From positions 1 to 64,000 of the forward strand of contig JADGNE010000073.1 in NCBI GenBank assembly GCA_015234425.1: a stretch of 64,000 nt of DNA. Reading direction: 5' to 3'. The position numbers and the translations under genes were made by a program. Below, piece by piece: positions 26,976 through 35,331 of this stretch. How positions within the stretch are numbered: position 1 is the stretch's first letter; each line of letters starts with the position of its first letter. The DNA comes from Devosia sp. GTDB lineage: Bacteria > Pseudomonadota > Alphaproteobacteria > Rhizobiales > Devosiaceae. The notes beneath the pieces were generated by a model. It was not told the origin of the DNA. It saw only the letters and a program-made list of their open reading frames with translations, and did no database searches.

Positions 26976-27110
26976 TGAGCAACTCCCGGGGCTGGGCATC
27001 CCTTCGCAAAAAGGGGCGAACGGGGCAAGGCACGGAAGGGAAATTTTGGGCTAGCGGGCGGCGCTTTGTTGAAAAATGTCGCCCCGGGGCATCGCAGGCG
27101 GCGAAGACAG

Positions 27111-27141
27111 AAAAGCCCGCGCTTCGGGGAGAAGCGCGGGC
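27111..27141 (-). terminator. Intrinsic terminator of the Tim44-like gene
   Basis: Read leftward, GCCCGCGCTTC (27141-27131) and GAAGCGCGGGC (27125-27115) form an 11-bp perfect stem with a 5-base loop, followed by TTTT (27114-27111). It lies 24 bases after the stop of the leftward Tim44-like gene and ahead of the etfB promoter region. Confidence 0.88.
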
Positions 27142-27165
27142 CGGGAATATCAGTGGTAGAGCCGA

Positions 27166-28137
27166 TCAGGCTTCCTGGATCGCCGAGAGCAACCAGTCGC
27201 CGCCCACATCACGCTTGAAGGTCCAGATTTCGACGGACTCGGTGGCGTTATCGGCATCGCCTTCGACGATGGCGCCGGTCTGGCGATCCTGCGTGTAGTC
27301 GATGGACGAATAGCGCATGGCGACGGTGGCGTATTCGACCTTGCCTTCGCGCCAGCTTTCCGAGAGATCGCCCTGCAGCAGAGTGACATCGGATACGTGG
27401 TTCTTGACGCCATTGGTGGCGTTGGTGGCCAGTTCTTCGGAGAGGTAGCCCATGACTTCAGGCGTGGTCAGCGCGCGCAGGGCCGAATAGTTCTCGCTCG
27501 AGAATGCAGCCTGGACGCGGGTGAGCATCTGCTCGAAGACCTGGAGATCTTCCATGCCGATGTTGAGCGCGTTCTTGCCCGGCACGGGCTGTGCGGCGCG
27601 CGGCGCGGCAGTGCCTCCACCAAACATCTGGCCGAAGTTATTCGGCTGGGCATTGGGCTGCGGCTGGGCCTGGTAGGCCGCCACATCGGGACCGCCGGCA
27701 GTGGCCTGACGCGGGCCGCGGAAGAAGCGCATGGCCAGCCAGATGACGCCACCGATGAGGGCGATCTGCGCAACCATGGCCAGAATGCCACCCATGCCGC
27801 CGAAGCCACCACCCATCAGGAGACCAATGATGCCGCCGAGGGCGAGACCGCGCAGGAGCGAGCCGCCAAAGCCGTTCATGAAGCCACCGCGCGGCTGAGC
27901 CGACTGAGCGGTGGGGGCAGCAGAAGGCTGGTTCTGACCGGGGGTCATGGTGCGCTGAACCGGGGCAACCTGGCCCGGGGCCGTGTTGGTCGGCGCGGGC
28001 GAATTGAAAGTGTTGGCGCCGCGGCTGCCGAAGCTGCCGCCACGACGGGCTTCTGCATCACTGACCGAAACCATGGAGAATGCCATGAGCAGACAGGCGA
28101 AGAGGCTAGCGAAACGGAAAGACTTGGAAGCGAACAT
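27166..28137 (-). CDS. Tim44-like domain membrane protein
   Basis: A 323-residue protein with a signal peptide (basic start, AMVSVSDAEA cleavage region), a Gly/Arg/Pro-rich linker, two close glycine-rich membrane helices (around LLRGLALGGIIGLLMGGG and MVAQIALIGGVIWLAM), and a C-terminal Tim44-like domain (ALNIGMEDLQVFEQMLTRVQAAFSSENYSALRALTTPEVMGYLSEEL). The Tim44 fold is known from mitochondrial import; bacterial versions are common in alphaproteobacteria and their role is not settled. The start is chosen for its signal-peptide character. A strong terminator follows it. Confidence 0.85.
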   Translation of the reverse strand: MFASKSFRFASLFACLLMAFSMVSVSDAEARRGGSFGSRGANTFNSPAPTNTAPGQVAPVQRTMTPGQNQPSAAPTAQSAQPRGGFMNGFGGSLLRGLALGGIIGLLMGGGFGGMGGILAMVAQIALIGGVIWLAMRFFRGPRQATAGGPDVAAYQAQPQPNAQPNNFGQMFGGGTAAPRAAQPVPGKNALNIGMEDLQVFEQMLTRVQAAFSSENYSALRALTTPEVMGYLSEELATNATNGVKNHVSDVTLLQGDLSESWREGKVEYATVAMRYSSIDYTQDRQTGAIVEGDADNATESVEIWTFKRDVGGDWLLSAIQEA

Positions 28138-28337
28138 ATACCCGACCACAAAACAGAGTTGTGGGGGATATAGGGGCTGATGGCCGGGATGTGTAGCGCA
28201 GGCGGCGCAAAAAGTTGCCGGAACGGTTTTTTGTACGGCTGCGGCACTCCGGACGGGAAGAAGCTGCAGCGCAGCAGTTGACGGGAGGGATTGGGACAAG
28301 GACATTGTCCCTCTCTCCCATCTGCTTTGGTTCTTCC

Positions 28338-29504
28338 ATGCCCGTTATCAATCGCATTGCCGAATTCCACGATGAAATCACCGCCTGGCGACGAGATCTG
28401 CACGCCAATCCGGAGCTTTTGTTTGATGTGCATCGCACCGCGGGCATCGTGGCGGAGAAGCTGCGCGAATTTGGCTGTGACGAGGTGATGACCGGGCTGG
28501 GCCAGACCGGGGTGGTGGCGATCATCAACGGGCGCGGCGGGCCGGGCAAGACCATTGGCCTTCGCGCCGACATGGACGCCCTGCCGGTGACCGAAAAGAC
28601 CGGCGCGCCGCATGCCTCCACGGTTCCGGGGAAGATGCATGCCTGCGGCCACGACGGGCATACTTCGATGCTGCTGGGAGCGGCGAAATATCTCAGCGAA
28701 ACCCGCAATTTCAGCGGGCGCGTGGCGCTGATCTTCCAGCCGGCCGAAGAGGGAGGCGGCGGCGGGAAGGTGATGATCGAGGACGGGCTGTTCGAGAAAG
28801 TCGCCATCGACGAGGTTTATGGGATGCACAACTGGCCGGGCATGCCGGTTGGGCATTTCGGCATCCGCGTCGGCGGGATCATGGCGGCGACTGACCGGTT
28901 CTATATCGACGTTGTCGGCCAGGGCGGACACGCAGCGCGGCCGCAGCAGACCGTCGACCCGCTGATCGTGTCGGCCCAGATGGTGGTGGCGCTGCAGACC
29001 ATCGTCTCGCGCAACCTCGATCCGATGGCCAATGCGGTGCTGAGCGTGACCATGCTCGAGGCCGGCGAGGCGGACAATGTGATTTCGCGCACGGCGAAAA
29101 TCACCGGCACGGTGCGCACGCTCGATCCGGATGTGCAGGATTTCATTGAAGCCAAGCTCAATGAGATGGTGCCTCAGTTTGCAAAGAGTTTTGGCGCCGA
29201 GGCGAGCATCCGCTACGTGCGCGGCTATCCGGTGACGGTCAACAGCGAGCGGGAAACCGCCTTTGCTGCGGATGTGGCGCGCGACGTTGTGGGTGAAGAG
29301 CGCGTGGACGACGACGTCGCGCCATCGCTGGGCGGGGAGGATTTCTCCTTCCTGCTGCAGGAGCGCCCCGGCGCCTATATTTTTCTCGGCAATGGCAATT
29401 CGAGCGAACTGCACACCGACACCTATGATTTCAACGACGACGCGATTCCGGTGGGCGTGAGCTATTGGGCGCGGCTGGTGGAAAAGGCCCTGCCGGTGGG
29501 GTGA
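28338..29504 (+). CDS. M20-family amidohydrolase (hippurate hydrolase / IAA-amino acid hydrolase type)
   Basis: A 388-residue metal-dependent amidohydrolase of the M20D group. MPVINRIAEFHDEITAWRRDLHANPEL is the usual N-terminus; metal ligands appear in MHACGHDGHTSMLLGA and in the QPAEEGGGG segment; HAARPQQTVDPL is in the lid domain and SLGGEDFSFLLQ carries the final ligand region. It cleaves N-acyl or amide-linked amino acids in the cytoplasm; the exact substrate is open. The ATG at 28338 is chosen from homology; an upstream frame extends without family features. Confidence 0.9.
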   Translation: MPVINRIAEFHDEITAWRRDLHANPELLFDVHRTAGIVAEKLREFGCDEVMTGLGQTGVVAIINGRGGPGKTIGLRADMDALPVTEKTGAPHASTVPGKMHACGHDGHTSMLLGAAKYLSETRNFSGRVALIFQPAEEGGGGGKVMIEDGLFEKVAIDEVYGMHNWPGMPVGHFGIRVGGIMAATDRFYIDVVGQGGHAARPQQTVDPLIVSAQMVVALQTIVSRNLDPMANAVLSVTMLEAGEADNVISRTAKITGTVRTLDPDVQDFIEAKLNEMVPQFAKSFGAEASIRYVRGYPVTVNSERETAFAADVARDVVGEERVDDDVAPSLGGEDFSFLLQERPGAYIFLGNGNSSELHTDTYDFNDDAIPVGVSYWARLVEKALPVG

Positions 29505-29525
29505 GGTTTTTTGGGGGCGAAGAGA

Positions 29526-29704
29526 CCCCCTCCCGAGCGCCGCTAGGGTCCTTGGACCCAAGCTCTGCTTGCCCTCCCCTCAAGGGGGAGGGTGGGATCG
29601 TGGTTGTGGCACGTTTTGCGAACATGGCTGGTGTTTGGCGTTGTCTAACCCACACACCGCAGTCACCCTCCCCCTTTGGGGAGGGCCAGGGAGGGGGACT
29701 TTCT
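29526..29704. repeat. Palindromic repeat, left copy flanking the DUF559 gene
   Basis: This ~179-bp element shares most of its sequence with 30130-30307 in direct orientation. It contains three hairpins: GGGTCC-TT-GGACCC near its left end, arms CCCTCCCC/GGGGAGGG at 29572-29592, and a second CCCTCCCC/GGGGAGGG type hairpin near 29667-29687. It ends in GAGGGGGACTTTCT. By eye the two copies are about 80-85% identical; this was not computed. Confidence 0.88.
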
Positions 29705-29783
29705 GTGCCACCACGCACTCTCTGGAACACAGGCTGGAACGCTGACAGAGTGCATTGATCGCTAATCCCTGATACGAGGGGAC

Positions 29784-30119
29784 ATGTCGCAGCTGGCGCG
29801 CAGGCTGAGGAAGAACCCTACACCGGCGGAAATCCGGTTCTGGCGATTGATCGCGCCGCTTCGAACCCGTCATCACTTTCGCAAGCAAGTCCCGATGGGG
29901 CGCTATGTGGTCGACTTTGCCAGCCACTCAGCCAAGCTGATCGTCGAGATCGACGGCGACAGCCATTATCTTGGTGATGGGCAGCGTCGCGACGCCGCGC
30001 GGGATGCGGTTTTGGGCGAGCATGGCTATCGCGTGTTGCGGTTCACCAATGATGAGGTGATGCATAGCGCTGAAGGCGTTTATCTGGCGCAGGCCAGAGC
30101 GCTGGGGGAAGCGGATTGA
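29784..30119 (+). CDS. DUF559 domain protein (Vsr-like nuclease fold)
   Basis: A 111-residue protein with the DUF559 pattern: ARRLRKNPTPAEIRFWRLIAPLRTRHHFRKQVPMGRYVVDFAS, then KLIVEIDGDSHYLG, and YRVLRFTNDEVM. DUF559 is a Vsr/restriction-endonuclease-like (PD-(D/E)XK superfamily) domain; the D in VVDFA, the E in VEIDG and the following residues form the expected metal site, so nuclease activity is plausible. It lies 79 bases after one copy of a palindromic repeat and 10 bases before a second copy, and has no operon partner. The function of this family is not established. Confidence 0.9.
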   Translation: MSQLARRLRKNPTPAEIRFWRLIAPLRTRHHFRKQVPMGRYVVDFASHSAKLIVEIDGDSHYLGDGQRRDAARDAVLGEHGYRVLRFTNDEVMHSAEGVYLAQARALGEAD

Positions 30120-30129
30120 GGACGGAAGC

Positions 30130-30307
30130 CCCCCTCCCGAGCGTCGATTGGGTCCGTTGGACCCAAGCTTTGCTTGCCCTCCCCTCAAGGGGGAGGGTGG
30201 GATCGTGGTTGTTGCACGCTTTGCGAAACAGTGTTGCTGGCGTTTTCTCGTCCACCCACCGCAGTCACCCTCCCCCTCGAGGGGAGGGCCAGGGAGGGGG
30301 GCTTTCT
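30130..30307. repeat. Palindromic repeat, right copy flanking the DUF559 gene
   Basis: Direct second copy of the element at 29526-29704. The left hairpin is TTGGGTCC-GTT-GGACCCAA and the main one has CCCTCCCC/GGGGAGGG arms at 30178-30197; a third with CCCTCCCCC/GAGGGGAGGG-type arms lies near 30268-30288. It begins 10 bases after the DUF559 stop and ends in GGGGGGCTTTCT. The middle portion (about 30218-30255) diverges most from the left copy. Confidence 0.88.
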
Positions 30308-30416
30308 TGATCCTGGTGCTACGGCCACAAGCCCACTCCTAAAATCCAAGATAGCTCTTTGAATGTTGGGCGAACATGGGCAGGGTGGCGGGGCCTTTCC
30401 TGCCAGTTTCTGTGCC

Positions 30417-31508
30417 ATGCCCCGCCCTGCCCTTTCTGATTTTTATTCCTTTGTCCTGACGCTGGGACTGGCGACGCTTGGTGGCGGGGCCGCGACGATG
30501 CTGGGCTTGCCAGCGGGGTGGCTTATGGGGTCGGCGCTGGCGGTGACGCTGGCGGCGATGATGGGCCTGCCGATCCGGATGCCGAACTGGCTGCGGGATG
30601 TGATTTTCGTTCTGATCGGCATGTCGATGGGCGCGAGCGTGGCGCCGGACAGCCTGTCGCTGCTGGCGAGCTGGCCGATCAGTCTTGCGGCGCTGGCGAT
30701 CGAGCTGGTGATCGTTATTGCCGCGACCGGCTGGATGCTGACGCGGCTTTTCGGACTCGATGCAGGGACGGCTTATCTCAGCTCGTTTCCGGGGCATTTG
30801 TCGCTGGTCCTCGGCATTGCGGCCAGCGGGGTGGGCAATCCACGGCAGATCGTCATTATTCAGGTGATCCGCATTTTCATGCTGACCATTGCCGTGCCGG
30901 TGATGGCGATGTTCCTGCCGCTGGGGGACGGCCTCGCGCAAGTGTCGATGGGCGTGATGAGCCCGGTGCAGCTGATCCTGCTCGCGGCGGGGTGTGTCGC
31001 CGTGGGGCTGGTGTTCAACAAACTGAAAATTCCGGCGGGGATGGTGCTGGGCGCCATGGCGGCGGCGACGGTCGCCAAGCTGGGCGGGCTCTACGTCGAG
31101 ACCATGCCCGAGCTGCTCATGGTGATCACCTTTGTGCTGACCGGGGTTCTCATCGGGTCGCGCTTTGTGGGGATCACACGGAGCGAATTTCTGTCGGCAG
31201 CCAAGGGTGGTCTCATTGCGACGGCAATGACGGTGGGGATCTGCACCGCCATCACGCTCGTCGTCGCCCAGTTCGTCGACATGCCGTTTGGGCAGATCTG
31301 GCTGGGGCTGGCGCCGGGGGCGATCGAGGGCATGGGCGCGCTGGGGATTGCGCTGGGCTATGATACCGCCTTCATTGCAGCCCACCATGTGGTGCGCCTC
31401 TTGATGCTGAGCTTTGCCATCCCCACAGTGGTGATGCTGGTGCGCTGGCAGGAGAAGGCTGCGCAGAACCGTAAAGCCGGCGGATCGCCGGATCCGAAAG
31501 GGAGCTGA
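30417..31508 (+). CDS. AbrB-family membrane protein (putative transporter)
   Basis: A 363-residue, highly hydrophobic protein made of two repeats of about five helices, matching the membrane 'AbrB/ammonia monooxygenase-like' family (not the DNA-binding AbrB). GGGAATMLGLPAGWLMGSALAVTLAAMMGLPIRMP and its repeat-two counterpart (LLAAGCVAVGLVFNKLKIPAGMVLGAMAAA) show the internal duplication; LGLAPGAIEGMGALGIALGYDTAFIAAHHVVR is the typical C-terminal motif. The substrate is unknown. The ATG at 30417 is preferred over one at 30363. Confidence 0.82.
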   Translation: MPRPALSDFYSFVLTLGLATLGGGAATMLGLPAGWLMGSALAVTLAAMMGLPIRMPNWLRDVIFVLIGMSMGASVAPDSLSLLASWPISLAALAIELVIVIAATGWMLTRLFGLDAGTAYLSSFPGHLSLVLGIAASGVGNPRQIVIIQVIRIFMLTIAVPVMAMFLPLGDGLAQVSMGVMSPVQLILLAAGCVAVGLVFNKLKIPAGMVLGAMAAATVAKLGGLYVETMPELLMVITFVLTGVLIGSRFVGITRSEFLSAAKGGLIATAMTVGICTAITLVVAQFVDMPFGQIWLGLAPGAIEGMGALGIALGYDTAFIAAHHVVRLLMLSFAIPTVVMLVRWQEKAAQNRKAGGSPDPKGS

Positions 31509-31510
31509 AG

Positions 31511-31798
31511 ATGAAACGGATTGCCATAGCCAGCGTGATGCTGATGGGGCTGAGCCTGCCGGCAGCGGCCGTGCCCTATTGCACGGGCTCGGGGGTGAGT
31601 TTTTCGTTCGGCTTTTCGGTGGGCAAGTTCAGCGAAAGCGAAGTGAACGAATTCAATCTTATGCGGCTGCGGCAGATGGGTGTTGATGCCACTGCGGCGG
31701 AAAAATGGAACGGCTGCATCCGCGCCTTTGTGCGCAAGCCGGGTGGCGGGGAAGAGATGCAGTTCTTTGACCCGGATACTTTTGCCCGGGTTTATTGA
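31511..31798 (+). CDS. Small exported hypothetical protein
   Basis: A 95-residue protein with a clear Sec signal peptide (MKRIAIASVMLMGLSLPAAA) and a mature part of about 75 residues with two cysteines (YCTGSG, NGCIRAF) that could form a disulfide in the periplasm. It starts 2 bases after the upstream membrane protein stop, so the two are probably co-transcribed. No family recognised. Confidence 0.75.
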   Translation: MKRIAIASVMLMGLSLPAAAVPYCTGSGVSFSFGFSVGKFSESEVNEFNLMRLRQMGVDATAAEKWNGCIRAFVRKPGGGEEMQFFDPDTFARVY

Positions 31799-31805
31799 GA
31801 ATACC

Positions 31806-31850
31806 CCAACCTGACCTCCCCCTGGTAGGGGGAGGGACGAAAGGGCCGAT
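31806..31850. repeat. Intergenic palindromic repeat
   Basis: Perfect arms CCTCCCCC (31815-31822) and GGGGGAGG (31828-31835) around TGGTA, within GACCTCCCCC...GGGACGAAAGGGCC. It fills the gap between the convergent small exported gene and the GH13 gene and belongs to the window-wide palindrome family. Confidence 0.8.
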
Positions 31851-31860
31851 GGGTTTGGTG

Positions 31861-33489
31861 TCAGACTGAAACTGAGCTTTCGCCCGCAGGGACTTCGACG
31901 ATCGCAAAACCGTTGGGGCCGAGGGAGAGGTGCTCGTCGATGAAGGTGGCGTTGTTGCTGACCGGCTCGAGCGGGGTGCCGTCGACGCCCGAGAGCGTGA
32001 TGTGGCGAGCGTCAGGGGAGAGATTGAAGACGCAGATGAGGTCCTTGTTGCCGGCGCTGCGGCGATAGGCGAGGACCGGCTCCGGCGTGTCGAAAAATTC
32101 GATACCGCCGGTCTGCAGCGCCGGTTGGGAGCGACGCCACGCCAGCAGCTCGCGATAGTAACTGAGGGTCGAGCCCGGGTCCTCGTTCTGGCCTTCGACA
32201 TTGAGCGCGGACTGGGTGTGCTTGATCGGCAGCCAGGGTTTGCCGGTGGTAAAGCCGTTTGGCGGCGGGCCGGCTTCCCAGGGCATGGGGGTGCGGCAGC
32301 CGTCGCGGCCCTTGTCGCCGGGCCAGAAGCGGATGCCGCGCGGGTCGGTCAATTCCTCAAAGGCAATGTCGGTTTCGGGCAAGCCCAGCTCTTCGCCCTG
32401 ATAGAGGCAGACCGAGCCGCGCATGGTCAGCACCAGCGCAGCCGCCTGGCGGGCGAGATCGGCGGGCGAGACGCTGTGGGGCGCCCAGCGCGTCATGTGG
32501 CGGATGACGTCGTGGTTGGAAAAGCTCCAGCACGGCCAGCCTTCGCCGCTCGAAAAGAAGGTTTCGAGCTTGCCGCGGAAATGAGCGGCAGTGAATTTGG
32601 GACTGAGGAAATCGAACGAATAGCACATGTGCAGCATGTCGCTGCCGGCGGTGTAGGCCGACATCAGCTCGACCCCGCGCTCGTCGTCCCCGACTTCGCC
32701 GACGCTGGTGGCGTTTGGATATTCGTCGAGCAGCTTTCGCACACGCTTCAGCCAGTCGATATTTTCGGGCTGGCTCTTGGAGAACTGGTGGCTCTGCATG
32801 TCGTAAGGATTGACCTTGAGCGTGTCATCCTTGTCGCGCGGCAGCGGCGGATTGGAGCGGAACTGGTCGTCGTGGAAATAGTAATTGACCGTGTCGAGGC
32901 GGAAGCCATCGAGCCCGCGTTCGAGCCAGAAGCGCATGGTGTCGAGCACCGCGTCCTGGACTTCGGGATTGTGGAAGTTGAGATCGGGCTGCGAAGTCAG
33001 GAAGTTATGCAGGTAATATTGCTTGCGCCCGGTGTGCCATTCCCAGGCGGAGCCGCCAAAGACCGAGAGCCAGTTGTTGGGCGGGGAACCATCGGGATGG
33101 GGATCGGCCCAGACATACCAGTCGGCCTTGGGATTGGTACGGTTGAAGCTCGACTCCTGGAACCAGGGATGGCGATCCGAGGAGTGGCTGACCACCTGGT
33201 CCATGATGACCTTGAGGCCAAGGGCGTGGGCGGATTTGATCAACAGATCGAAATCCTGCAGCGAGCCGAAAAGCGGGTCGACATCCTTGTAGTCGGAAAC
33301 GTCGTAGCCCATGTCGGCCTGGGGCGATTTGGTGATGGGCGAGAGCCAGATGCAGTCCACGCCGAGGCTGGCGATGTGGTCCAGCCGTTCGATGATGCCC
33401 GGCAGGTCGCCGACGCCATCGCCATTGCTGTCCTGAAACGAGCGAGGATAGACCTGATAGATCACTCCGCCGCGCCACCATTCCTTCAT
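31861..33489 (-). CDS. Alpha-glucosidase / oligo-1,6-glucosidase-type GH13 enzyme
   Basis: A 542-residue cytoplasmic GH13 enzyme. MKEWWRGGVIYQVYPRSFQDSNGDGVGDLPGI is the family start. Catalytic residues are Asp199 (GFRLDTVNYY, nucleophile), Glu265 (SVGEVGDD, acid/base) and Asp327 (FSNHDVIR). The upstream GGAAC ribosome-binding site supports ATG 33489. It hydrolyses alpha-glucosidic di- or oligosaccharides such as sucrose, trehalose-like or maltose-type sugars; the neighbouring genes do not reveal which. No sugar transporter is adjacent. Confidence 0.93.
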   Translation of the reverse strand: MKEWWRGGVIYQVYPRSFQDSNGDGVGDLPGIIERLDHIASLGVDCIWLSPITKSPQADMGYDVSDYKDVDPLFGSLQDFDLLIKSAHALGLKVIMDQVVSHSSDRHPWFQESSFNRTNPKADWYVWADPHPDGSPPNNWLSVFGGSAWEWHTGRKQYYLHNFLTSQPDLNFHNPEVQDAVLDTMRFWLERGLDGFRLDTVNYYFHDDQFRSNPPLPRDKDDTLKVNPYDMQSHQFSKSQPENIDWLKRVRKLLDEYPNATSVGEVGDDERGVELMSAYTAGSDMLHMCYSFDFLSPKFTAAHFRGKLETFFSSGEGWPCWSFSNHDVIRHMTRWAPHSVSPADLARQAAALVLTMRGSVCLYQGEELGLPETDIAFEELTDPRGIRFWPGDKGRDGCRTPMPWEAGPPPNGFTTGKPWLPIKHTQSALNVEGQNEDPGSTLSYYRELLAWRRSQPALQTGGIEFFDTPEPVLAYRRSAGNKDLICVFNLSPDARHITLSGVDGTPLEPVSNNATFIDEHLSLGPNGFAIVEVPAGESSVSV

Positions 33490-33590
33490 GGACCTGTTCC
33501 TTTCGTGGATTCGCAAGCTAGGCTAGCGGTTTGTGGCGCGGCTGGAAATCCGGCCCAGTGCAGGGCGCCAATGCGTGAGGAGCCGGGAAA

Positions 33591-34052
33591 ATGGCAATAG
33601 AGACAGCATTGCTGATCGACCGTGGCGATACGGTGACGCCGCTGGTCGACCTCCTCGAGGCGGTGTGGCCGGAGTGGTATAATCCGCGTGGCGCCTCGGC
33701 GCGGGCGGATCTGGCGGAGCGGATGGCGCGCGAGCACATGCCGCTGGGGATCGTCGCTTTTGTCGACGGGGCTTTGGCGGGCACATGTGCGCTGGCGGCA
33801 AAATCGGGCGGGCTGGTGACGGAGCGCGGGCCGTGGCTGGGCGGGCTCGTGGTGGCGCCTGAGTTTCGCGGACAAGGCGTTGGGGCGGCGCTGCTGGCGC
33901 GGACACTGGTCGAGGCGCGGCGGCTGGGGCATGAGCGGGTCTATGCGCTGACCGCCACGGCGCAGGCGCTGTTTGTGCGCGAGGGTTGGCGGCTGGTGGA
34001 GACGACGCCGGTGCATGGCGAGGTGCACGCGGTTTTCGTCCAGAGCTGCTAG
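33591..34052 (+). CDS. GNAT-family N-acetyltransferase
   Basis: A 153-residue acyltransferase. The acetyl-CoA motif A is GGLVVAPEFRGQGVGAALLARTLVEARRLG, containing the R-G-x-G-x-G loop; GHERVYALTATAQALFVREGWRLVE is the motif B-like end. The acceptor cannot be read. It is divergent from the GH13 gene (101-bp gap) and followed by the broken LGFP gene. Confidence 0.88.
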   Translation: MAIETALLIDRGDTVTPLVDLLEAVWPEWYNPRGASARADLAERMAREHMPLGIVAFVDGALAGTCALAAKSGGLVTERGPWLGGLVVAPEFRGQGVGAALLARTLVEARRLGHERVYALTATAQALFVREGWRLVETTPVHGEVHAVFVQSC

Positions 34053-34168
34053 TGCCCTGCTCCCATTCGTAAAACTGGCGCGAAGATTTCATGGACCCTC
34101 CCAAACGGGAGCGGTGAAACGCCGCTGCCAGGACTAGCCTTTGTGGACGCGCCACTCCGGCGCAGACC

Positions 34169-35323
34169 ATGGAGGACAAGATGGCACTGATCTCAAAGCA
34201 CTTCGAAAAGGTCGACCTCAAGACGGGCGTTGGTGCCCGGCTTGGCGTGTTGACCGAGCAAGAGCGGATCATACAGGCCAAGTATGAAGCAATGGGGGGC
34301 GAGGCCCGACTGGGGAAACCGCGCGAGAAAAAGGCGCGCATGTGGGTCTTTGACGGCCATGCCATCGTCTACAACAAGACAAGGAAGGCGGCCTTCCATG
34401 TGATGGGGGCGATCTACGAAAAGTGGATAGACCGCGGGGGGCTCAAGTGGGGCGAACCGACGACGGACGAGACAGCAACCCCGGACGGCGTGGGCCGCTA
34501 CAATCATTTCAACGAGGGCGGCGCCTCGATCTATTGGCATCCGAACACCGGCGCCTGGGGCATCTACGGGGATATCCGCAAACGCTGGGCGGAACTGGGA
34601 TGGGAGCGCAGTTATCTCGGCTATCCCACCAGTGACGAGGACGACATCGACGAAGGCGGCCGCGCCAACAGTTTTTAGCACGGGCAGATCTATTGGTGGC
34701 CGGACACCGGCGCCATCGATATGCGCGGCGTTGTTATTCACTACACAGGCTTTTATGCTCACAAGGAGTCGGACTGGGACCAGGGATCGGGCTCGGACGA
34801 ACCCTATGCCATCTTCTCGATGGTGGCTCCGAAAGTGGCACCCTATTCCCTGCGCACCAAGGTTTATAGCGGGGTGGACGACAATTCGAGCCGGCCTGAC
34901 CTGATGGAGCTCTATCGTGGTCCCGCCTGGGGTATCGGCATTGTGGTGACCGCAATGGAACAGGACCACGGCGATCCGGAAAAAGCCCGACAGAAGATAC
35001 AGAGTGCCTGGGTGGCCAATCACGAGATCGGCAAATTCGTCATGGATTTCATCCCCCTGGTAGGGCCAATTTTGTCCAAGCTCGCGGGCGCTCTGCTGGA
35101 TGACGTGATGCCCAGCGTCGGCAATTCCCTGGCCGGGTTTCTCAATATGGGAGACGACACCATCGGGACCTATGCGCTTACGCTCAAGACCAAGCAATTG
35201 GTGATGTTGGCCACGCGGACCCCGAACTCGGTCTTCAAGGGGGTCGGCTACAAGCTGCAGTCGGGCATGATGAAGCGCGGCGGCGCGGAATATCGTGTCT
35301 ATCTGGGGGTGGTGCCGGCCTGA
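34169..35323 (+). pseudogene. LGFP-repeat protein gene interrupted by an in-frame amber codon
   Basis: One continuous frame of 384 codons runs from ATG 34169 to the stop at 35321-35323 but has TAG at 34676-34678 (codon 170). Upstream are two to three LGFP repeats (MGGEARLGKPREKKARMW, WIDRGGLKWGEPTTDETATPDG, WAELGWERSYLGYPTSDED), which bind or anchor to cell walls or glycans. The stop lies inside a further repeat, RANSF-stop-HGQIYWWPDTGAI, where the family normally has Q or E. After the repeats comes a ~200-residue domain with GSDEPYAIF, a motif also seen in repeat-linked surface proteins. Both halves keep good codon use. Either a recent nonsense mutation, sequencing error or amber readthrough. 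No known function can be assigned. Confidence 0.75.
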
Positions 35324-35331
35324 CCCCGGCT

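Noticed and set aside
29526..30307. Composite transposon around the DUF559 gene
   Set aside because: The flanking repeats are direct and hairpin-rich but no transposase, terminal inverted repeats or target duplications are visible; treated as repeat elements instead.
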